From Diphasiastrum complanatum (Eukaryota > Streptophyta > Lycopodiopsida > Lycopodiales > Lycopodiaceae): a stretch of DNA of 64,000 nt. How positions within the stretch are numbered: the first letter of the stretch is position 1; every line of letters starts with the position of its first letter. The stretch covers positions 45,831,255-45,895,254 of the forward strand of contig CM055111.1 of NCBI GenBank assembly GCA_029204225.1, in the 5' to 3' direction. The translations under genes and the position numbers were made by a program. Below are positions 57,130 to 64,000 of this stretch, in pieces. Under the pieces are notes generated by a model, which was not told the origin of the DNA, did not search any database, and was given only the letters and a program-made list of their open reading frames with translations.

Positions 57130-58305
57130 TCATCCACTCATGTTGCTGACTGATGGATCCATGTCAATGCCTCCATGCTTCAGCTTTGCAAGCTCAACCT
57201 GAGTCTGCATAAACAAATTCATTCTTTGCAGCTCCAAATCCCTTGTAAACTCCATCCGGATCTTTTCCAGCTCCCTCAGCTGCTGCTGCTTACTATTCTC
57301 TATTTTCTCAAAGATCTCTCCAAACTTCGAGATTGCTTTTGCCAGAATCCGGTATGGTGCTTCCTTGCGCTTCTTTGAACTCTTGTGATCACCATTTACA
57401 TCATTTCCTACATTTCCATGTGCGGAGCTGGAATACTTGCCAAGATTCCTCTTTGATCCAGACCCAGTTGAGGCAGAGGCCTTGGGCTCTTCCTGCCTTG
57501 AGGGTTTTCCACCATCCATCTGAAAAGCTGAAATATTTTCAACAATCTGCCCTGCATCGGCTACACTAATTAGGCCCCCACCTCCACCACCCCGTTTGGG
57601 TGTGGAATCAAGCAGTTTCTCCAGCACAGAAAAGAAGGGCCATTTGCTGCTACCCCCACCCATGGACACTTTCTGCTTCTCGTGCTTAAATTTCTTCTTC
57701 AGTGTGTCAACCCTATTCTTGCACTGCACATCCGTCTTGTGGGTTTTGCTCTTGCTAGTCACCATTTCTGCCACCTGAGCCCAGTGTTCCAGTTTCAAGT
57801 TAGACCTATTCAGCTGCATACATTTCTTTCCCCAAGCTTCCAAAAGCGCGAATGTGGCTACTTCATTCCAATCATCCCTTATGGGTTGCTTCTCTGCTTC
57901 CATCGCTGCCATGGGGGGGGCAAAGATAACCTCCGGCTGCGACAGAGAGAGGGCTGCAGAAGCAAGGGGATAAAGGTGCATCTGAGATGAGGGTTGGATA
58001 TATCCAAACAGTTGCCCCTGCTTCCTTTCTGCTTCTGCATCCACTGCCTCCTCTTCTTCCTCTTCCTCTTCCTCTTCTTCTTCTTCTTCTTCTGCTTCTT
58101 CTTCTTCTTCGTCCTCATCTTCGTCTTCTTGGTCATCCTCTTCTTCTTGCTGTGGATCATGCGCGTACTGATTCCTGAGCTGCTGTTGGTGTTCTTGTTG
58201 GACGTGGAGATGAGGGGGCGGCTGCTGGGGCTGATAGAAACGATGAAGGTGGTGGTGGTGGTGATGGGAGTAGGCCTGGTGCTGCGAGCGCTCCTGCTCT
58301 TCCAT
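57130..58305 (-). CDS. Trihelix transcription factor, SIP1/ASIL type, intronless
   Basis: Predicted 391-residue nuclear DNA-binding protein. The start is ATG 58305-58303 in a good context (GCCATGGAA); the frame extends eight codons further without an ATG. Order: Gln/His/Pro-rich start (His6 at about 14-19), a long Glu/Asp run (about 53-86), the trihelix (Myb/SANT-like) domain about 143-232 with RDDWNEVATFALLEAWG, EHWAQVAEMV, KTDVQCKNRVDTLKKKFK and SKWPFFSVLEKLL, a nuclear signal HKSSKKRKE (about 307-315), and a C-terminal helix about 317-376 (PYRILAKAISKFGEIFEKIE and LEKIRMEFTRDLELQRMNLF). The domain plus the conserved C-terminal coiled coil is typical of the SIP1 clade, which includes the Arabidopsis ASIL repressors. 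The acidic run is longer than I would expect and comes from an impure GAA/GAG tract. The open frame and conserved domain suggest a functional gene. Confidence 0.92.
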   Translation of the reverse strand: MEEQERSQHQAYSHHHHHHLHRFYQPQQPPPHLHVQQEHQQQLRNQYAHDPQQEEEDDQEDEDEDEEEEEAEEEEEEEEEEEEEEEAVDAEAERKQGQLFGYIQPSSQMHLYPLASAALSLSQPEVIFAPPMAAMEAEKQPIRDDWNEVATFALLEAWGKKCMQLNRSNLKLEHWAQVAEMVTSKSKTHKTDVQCKNRVDTLKKKFKHEKQKVSMGGGSSKWPFFSVLEKLLDSTPKRGGGGGGLISVADAGQIVENISAFQMDGGKPSRQEEPKASASTGSGSKRNLGKYSSSAHGNVGNDVNGDHKSSKKRKEAPYRILAKAISKFGEIFEKIENSKQQQLRELEKIRMEFTRDLELQRMNLFMQTQVELAKLKHGGIDMDPSVSNMSG

Positions 58306-58520
58306 GGCTGATGCTGCTGCTTCTTTCAAATCGAAGCCTGTGAGTGAGTGTCAGCCACTGGTAACAAGGAATCGCTCTCAGTTGCAAGAAATGAAAGCCA
58401 TTTCCTCACTCCCTCGCTCTAGATCTCTCGCTTTGTATGTATGTCTCTCTATTTTAGGCAACGCCACATGCAAAACTCACTTGACCGGGTTGTAACCACA
58501 TGGCTAAAATATATGCAAAA
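58306..58520 (-). promoter_or_regulatory. Probable 5' untranslated region and core promoter of the trihelix gene
   Basis: Upstream of the ATG on the minus strand lies CT/GA-rich leader sequence (AGCGAGAGATCTAGAGCGAG, about 58410-58430). A TATA-like CTAAAATAG is at about 58452-58460. Predicted by position only; no transcript evidence. Confidence 0.3.
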
Positions 58521-58650
58521 ACATAAGGGTTATTGGGAATCATTGTATGCTCTTCGACGTAGTTTATCCCTTCAACAAGCACCCTTACAACACTTCAATA
58601 GCAACCACTGAAGGGAAGATCAATTGAAGGCAAGATCAACATGCACTTCA

Positions 58651-58712
58651 GTAGCAACAACTGAAGGCAAGATCAATAGGTAGCAACAACTGAAGGCAAG
58701 ATCAATAGGTAG
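58651..58712 (+). repeat. 29-bp tandem repeat upstream of the trihelix gene
   Basis: GTAGCAACAACTGAAGGCAA-type units at 58651-58679 and 58680-58708, identical, plus GTAG. Diverged parts of the unit (ACTGAAGGGAAGATCAA) extend left to about 58608. Confidence 0.85.
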
Positions 58713-60169
58713 TGTTCTACATCATCCATCAACTAGCGACCATCACCAGAATAGCTATATACTAGGCATTAGTTGGAGGCAACCATTAATGTTTGAGTAA
58801 ATCACCTAAATCGACTAATCCTCAAAAGTGTTTGGATTGGATTTTGGGGTAAGAAATGAGGCATCCTACCTTCAATCTGATATGCTTTGTACTTTTTTTG
58901 GGCAAGTTTAGTATACATTGCACTATTTGAAAGATGGAACAAAGATGCCATTACAGTCTTCAAATTATCCTTGTGTCATGCTCACAAAGAGTATTCCCAT
59001 AAAATTTGATGTAACCTTCTTATAAATTTGATCACTATGAAATTTTCAACTCCTTGAAGTTGCAATCCATGCAATGAAGAGACGATAGGGTTCTTCAAAA
59101 GAGAAATGGATGTACAAAATACAATGGTAAAGCTATGCAAAGATGACTTTTTTCTATTAGAACTATGTTGGAAAGAGATATTCAAGTTAGATGCCCTGAG
59201 AAGAAATGCTCTAATTAAGTTGCAAATTATACTATGACAAATTTCAAACTTTGAATGTTGATTTAGGTTTAGGTTTAAGGGCAATAATGTGAAATTCGGT
59301 CCTCTTACAACTATGTTGGATACAATGGTACAACCGTGTAGAAGATGATTCACTAGTAGAACTATGTAGAAGATGATTTAGTCTTTATAAAGGCTCAAAT
59401 TTCTAAACACATGATCAAATTTTTCTAGAATTCTTCGATACTGGATCGACTCGAGAAATTTTATATTTTTTGATTCAGTATTTTTCGAGTCATTGTACAT
59501 TTTTTGATACTTGTAAATTTCAATATTGTCAGTCTAAAATCCGATCAGACGACTTCGCGTTGACAGTCCGCCCACTTTGTACATGCATTAACTATAATGA
59601 GATGGTTGTAATAACTGCAACAAAAGGTAGTTGTAGATATTTTTGTAGGATATCAATCCTAGACTCTTCATCGAAAAACTTCTGATTATTATTCGAGTTT
59701 TCGTAACTAGAGTTATCACTCTCAACGACTGTAAGCTGAAGTTATCACTTCAAGCATTGTACTCACTATTCGATATTAATCAGAGTGCAAATTTTCAGTC
59801 CTACTATTGTAGCATTTCATTGCGCATTTGTCTGAATCATTCAATTTGAATATTCTGCTGTTGTTTGTGGCGTTTCCGATTCGCACACGCTCGAGCTTCC
59901 GCTGATTGACCTCTCGATTTTTGACAAAGGGAAGGCACTTCATCTTGTCAGAAATGGTAAACTTCTGCAACTTTGTCGCAGCACGAACAAGATACGAAAG
60001 TCAAACGAGAACAATTTGTGACAGTCAATGTCCCTTGACTCGAAGCACGAACGATTCCCGAATTATTCTTGGATCGTAAACACACCTCCAGGACCGCAGA
60101 CCACAAAGGGATGCAAAACGAAAAACTACGAAACAAATGAAGAAGAATCTTTCGCGCTGCCAGCTGGCA
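58713..60169. other. Gene-free stretch
   Basis: AT-rich intergenic sequence with no supported gene or repeat. The right part (about 59700-60169) has a more balanced composition and may already belong to the LTR or flank of element F. Confidence 0.4.
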
Positions 60170-60711
60170 GCTCAACAGGCTTCACACCCAACTAAAATGA
60201 ATAGCAACGACGGAGACTAACTAACTAGTTGATTAGCGTTAACTAGTTTTGTGATTCTACATCTAGCTATCCTATAAGACTCCACACAGTGGAGGTATAA
60301 ACGGTGCTCTCTGGATCACAAAAATTATCTGAATACAGAGATCTGTAAGAGACAGAGAAGGAGAGGTAGCGAGTAGAGCAGAAAAATACTAGAAATTATA
60401 GCTAAGCATGAAAGTCTGCCAACGAGCAGAACACAGCGAAAGAGCAGAGTGTCATTCTGCCAATGAGCGAGACACTGACAATCTCGCTCTAAAAACTAAA
60501 CTGATAATACAGTCACTCTATTTTCGTGCATCTCCCTATCTTGTGCTATCATTTGTCTTGATTGCTAGAATAGAATGTGTTATGTGATGTGTAGTTGCGT
60601 GTCTGGGATCCTATAAACCACTTCCGTGCAAAGAAAAATTCAAAGACACAAAATGGTTCGGGAATAAAAAGAGAGAGAAGAAGAAAACGAAATACTCTTG
60701 CTTCCGCGACA
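60170..60711 (+). repeat. 5' LTR of copia element F (left border uncertain)
   Basis: Ends CTTCCGCGACA at 60711, directly before a primer site. No second LTR lies in the window, so the left border is only a guess; AACTAACTAACTAGTTGATTA near 60215 may be close to it. Confidence 0.5.
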
Positions 60712-60724
60712 TGGTATCAGAGCA
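60712..60724 (+). other. Primer binding site, initiator tRNA-Met type (F)
   Basis: TGGTATCAGAGCA, the copia type with one base different at the end. Confidence 0.85.
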
Positions 60725-60776
60725 AACAGGTTATCACTATTGATATCCCAACAGTGATTCTTCCAGACAACACAAT

Positions 60777-61674
60777 ATGGCTACAAAAATCCAGACTAGA
60801 GTAGCAATCAGTCTCGATGGCGCAAATTACAGAATCTGAAAATTCAAAATCAAAACGCTTCTGAAGGGCGAAGGGATCTGATCGGTGACCGAGCTCTCAG
60901 AGGTGCTGCCTCCAGAGGGAGAGCCGAGGAGAGCTGAATGGATTAAAAAGGATGAGCACGCAATGGCGATCATCATTTCGTCCATAAATGAAGTTCTACT
61001 CATGTAGATTGAAGACTGCAAAAGTAGCCATGCAGTGTGGGAAAGATTAAAGCAGAAGTATGAAGTGAGGACTGCAGCTTCAGTCATGCACCTTCACAAT
61101 CAGCTGCAATCCATACGGTGGGATGGCAACCAGTTGGATCAGCACGTTGATAAGATCAGAACTATCTTCGCTCAACTCGCTGCATCAGGACAGGAGCACC
61201 AGGTCCCAGCGCCACAACAGCTAATGTACTTCATGAAATCTCTACCGACGTCCTATCAGCCGTTGAGAATGCTCATACTGAGTCTACTAGATATGACATT
61301 CGACAAAGCAATCAGTCTTGTCGCTGATTAGAGACTAAAGAGAGATGAAGGAGAGGGAAGCAGTGATCAAGAGAAGGCTCTCTTCATGAAAGGAAAGAAG
61401 AAGAATGAAAACAAGCCAAGATCTGAGAAGACGAAGTTCTCGAATCAACAATCTTCTTCCTGCGATCACTGCCACAAACCAGGCCATACGGCCAACAAAT
61501 CCTGGTTCAATCCAGCAATACCTTGCATGCACTGCAAGAAGAAAGGGCATTCTGCATACGACTGCAGATTCAACCCAAAAAAGAAAAACAAATTGAAAAG
61601 GCAAACGTTGCAGAGTCATCAAAGGATGCTAAAAGAGGTGACGAAGCTTTCACGATACTCGACGAAGCTTTGAC
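60777..61674 (+). pseudogene. Element F gag
   Basis: ATG 60777 begins MATKIQTRVAISLDGANYRI. TGA follows where Trp is expected (two sites: near 60835 and 60879), TAG where Gln is expected (near 61004) and TAG near 61330. Between them WERLKQKYEVRTAASVMHLHNQLQSIRW and QHVDKIRTIFAQLAASG give the UBN2-type capsid region. Two zinc knuckles follow: CDHCHKPGHTANKSW (last Cys lost to Trp) and CMHCKKKGHSAYDC (about 61525-61566). The end overlaps the protease frame at 61523. Confidence 0.85.
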
Positions 61675-62990
61675 AAGCTACTCTAAACATGACTACAATG
61701 TAGTCATCGATTCAGGAGCAACATCTCACATAACCTGCAACAAGAAGATCTTGATCAACTTTTGTGAACTTGAAAATGACAGAGCGGTGATTTTAGGCGA
61801 TGGAAACAGACGCGATGTCAAAGGCATCGGCTCTCTACAACTAGAACACTGTCAGGCCAAGCAGAGCTGCCAGGACACTTTATGTGCCCTCACTCAAGAA
61901 GGATCTGCTATCTGTCTCCAAGATGACAGATCTAGGCATTCGAGTTTTATTCGATGACAACACTTGCCGCATGATTGAGAAGACGACAAACAAGCTGCTG
62001 ACGGTTGGATGCAGAGAAGGAAACCTCTACTAGGCCAAAATAATCAGCAACTCTGATAGCATATTAAATGCTTCAGAAAACGAAGATCAGCTCTGGCATA
62101 GGAGAATGTATCATTTGAACATGTGGAGCCTGTATGACATGAGCAGAAAGGACATTGTCACAAGTCTCAAGATTTCAAGGCCCGAGGCTGAGTTCTGCGA
62201 AGCTTGTCAGAAAGGCAAGCAACATCGAAATCCATTCACACACGAGGGAAGAAGAGCCAAGGAAGTTCTTGAGCTCATCCACTCTGATGTCTGTGGACCG
62301 ATGAAAACAGATTCGCTCTCAGGTTTGCTCAAGATTCTGCGAAGAACAGAAAATCGAACACCAGTTCACTCCTACATACACACCAGAATACAACGGTGTG
62401 ACAGAAAGAAAAAACAGATCGCTAGTCGAAGGAGCCAGATGCATGATGGCACAGGTTCAATTGCCCGGTCAATTCTGGACCGAGGCAATAGCTGCAGTTG
62501 TACACCTACAGAACAGATCTACAATGACAGTGCTGAAAAACAAAATACCATACGAAATGTGGATAGGCAGAAAGCCTGATCTGTTATACGTACGAGTGTT
62601 TGGATGTGCAGCATACAAGCACATTTCGAAAGAAAAGAGAAACAAGCTCGACGACAAATTTGAGAAAACAATCATGGTCGGCTACTCGAATGGAACACAT
62701 GTGTACAAACTCTACGATGCAACCACAAAGATGGTTTTTTCGATCAGAGATATGAAGTTCAATGAGTCCACATTTCCTGGACTAAAAGACGAAAGAGGCC
62801 ATGAGATCTTCACACTGCTGCCTATTCCAGAGGGAGATCGAGGACAGACATCAAATCAGAATGCAAAGCCCCAGACTCCAGAGCAGCAGGAAGCGGAGGA
62901 TCGATCCCACTAATAAGAAATGTTCGAGCAGCGAAGAAACGAACCTCGAAGGTCAACAAGACAAACAAGACCTCTAGACCGCTACTCTGA
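61675..62990 (+). pseudogene. Element F protease and integrase
   Basis: Protease VVIDSGATSHITCNKK (about 61700). Frames change near 61850-61960. Pre-integrase LWHRRMYHLNMWSLYDM (about 62093), CEACQKGKQHRNPF and LIHSDVCGPM (first integrase Asp, about 62280). Near 62322 about 200 bases are missing: the second Asp motif is gone and the sequence resumes at TPEYNGVTERKNRSL (about 62385). Then VRVFGCAAYKHISKEKRNKLDDKFEKTIMVGYS and a charged tail to about 62913. The integrase is therefore inactive. Confidence 0.87.
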
Positions 62991-64000
62991 CAATCTTCAA
63001 TGGACCAAAGACATGTAATTCGAGTATTGCAGCTTACAGAAGAGCCAGCAACATACCAAGAAGCTATCCAAAGTCCAGAGGGAGAATTCTGGAAGCAAAC
63101 AATGTCAGAGGAGATCAAGTTGATGAGGCGAAACAAGGCATGGACATTAGAGCCACTACCAAAAAATAGAAAAGTAGTCGACTACAAGTGGGTGTACAAG
63201 AAAAAGTTGAAATCAGATGGCACTATTGGCCACTACAAAGCAAGGCTTGTCGTGAAGGGCTACACGTAGAGATATGGTGTTGACTATTTCGACACATGTT
63301 TGCCCATGGTCAAGATGACAAGCATAAGGCTACTCCTTGCATACGCCACACAGTACAATTTTGAAATTCACCATTGACATGAAAACAACTTTTCTCCACG
63401 GAGATCTAGAGGAGGAAATTTTCATGAAGCAACCTGAAGGCTATGAAGACCCTGACAACAGACAATATGTCTGTCGATCGCAGAGATGCATCTACAATCT
63501 AAAACAGGCATCACGAGCCAGGTACAAAAAGCTTGATGGTCTTCTGAGGTCTCTAGACTTCAATCCTACTCAGCTAGACTGCAATGTCTACATCAAAAGA
63601 GTAGGAAAGGATTTTGTGATACTGACCATTTTCGTGGATGATTCGCTGATGATATGAAATTCCTTGATGCTGATCAAAGACACGAAGAGTCAAATTTTTG
63701 AAAGCTATGAAATCACAGATCTTGGAGAAACAACAAAATGCCTAGGGTTGGAGATCAAACAAAGGACAAAATACACTTGAGTCAGTCAGAATATGCTAGA
63801 AAAGTGCTGAAGTAGTACCACATGATGGACTGCAAAGACAAAGCCACACCAATGATAGTTGGAGCCAAGCTCACGAAACAAGATTGCCCAAAAATGAAAG
63901 AAGAAGAAAAACGATGGCAAGTATACCCTACCAGAACTTAATCGGTAGTCTGATGTACTTGAAAATCTGTATCAGACCTGATCTGGCTTTCTTTGTTTAT
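62991..64000 (+). pseudogene. Element F reverse transcriptase, cut by window end
   Basis: Starts near LQLTEEPATYQEAIQSPEGEFWKQTM (63027), then DYKWVYKKKLKSDGTIGHYKARLVVKGYT, a TAG at about 63268, YGVDYFDTCLPMVKM, a frame change at about 63370, TIDMKTTFLHGDLEEEIFMKQPEGYEDP, IYNLKQASRARYKKL, and the catalytic FVDDSLMI (about 63631), then a stop. The next codons (EITDLGETTKCLGLEIKQ) continue in another frame to the RNase H boundary at the window end. RNase H and the 3' LTR lie outside. Confidence 0.87.

Noticed and set aside
57160-58320. Several plus-strand frames rich in Leu, Phe and Ser across the trihelix gene
   Set aside because: They are antisense shadows of the conserved trihelix frame and of its GAA/GAG tract.

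Overview
This window is nuclear DNA of a land plant with a repeat-rich genome. The evidence is the dense, nested Ty1/copia and Ty3/gypsy LTR retrotransposons with plant-type primer binding sites (initiator tRNA-Met type for the copia elements, an Asp-tRNA-like type for one gypsy element), plus one clear plant-specific gene, a trihelix (SIP1/ASIL-type) transcription factor. The sequence does not show which plant. No tRNA, rRNA, CRISPR or prokaryote-type operon was seen.

Layout. 1-11 kb is a patchwork of broken elements: an antisense copia fragment, gypsy gag-like pieces, the 3' half of a copia element with its 3' LTR (3634-6554), a solo-LTR-like block (8715-9408) and a Ty3 reverse transcriptase-RNase H-integrase fragment. 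At 11-20 kb a gypsy element (LTR 11045-12308) has been split inside gag by a structurally complete copia element, A1 (12849-19060, 5-bp target duplication AAGAA). 20-25 kb holds an inverted partner of the solo-LTR-like block, an antisense gypsy gag/pre-RT remnant and a copia gag/protease remnant. 25-31 kb is a complete copia element, B, whose LTRs end AGTTAA...TTAACT instead of TG...CA (target duplication GATCT); it sits inside a family A LTR. 31.5-39.4 kb is an antisense copia element, C, interrupted in gag by a sense copia element, D, whose 5' half is a long open frame. 39.4-43 kb holds an antisense gypsy gag, a tandem array of units of about 150-160 bp and two GA microsatellites.

43.1-53.1 kb is the most unusual part. 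A sense 5' half (A2) and an antisense 3' half (A3) of a family A copia element carry matching outer flanks (TTTTA) and share LTR variants, so they look like one element broken by an inversion. Undoing that inversion places protein-like frames at 47.05-48.35 kb on the same strand as an unrecognised last exon at 49978-50418. Converging on it from the other strand is an intron-containing, transposase-like gene (50481-53106) with good splice signals and a few stops. These two may be the two genes of an uncharacterised DNA transposon.

53.1-60 kb is the only region free of recognisable retroelement proteins and carries the intronless trihelix gene (57130-58305, minus). 60.2-64 kb is another decayed copia element, F, that runs off the window. 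Nearly all retroelement genes carry stops and frameshifts; many stops are Gln or Trp codons changed by C-to-T or G-to-A, as expected from deamination of methylated cytosines. Element names A to F are local labels only.
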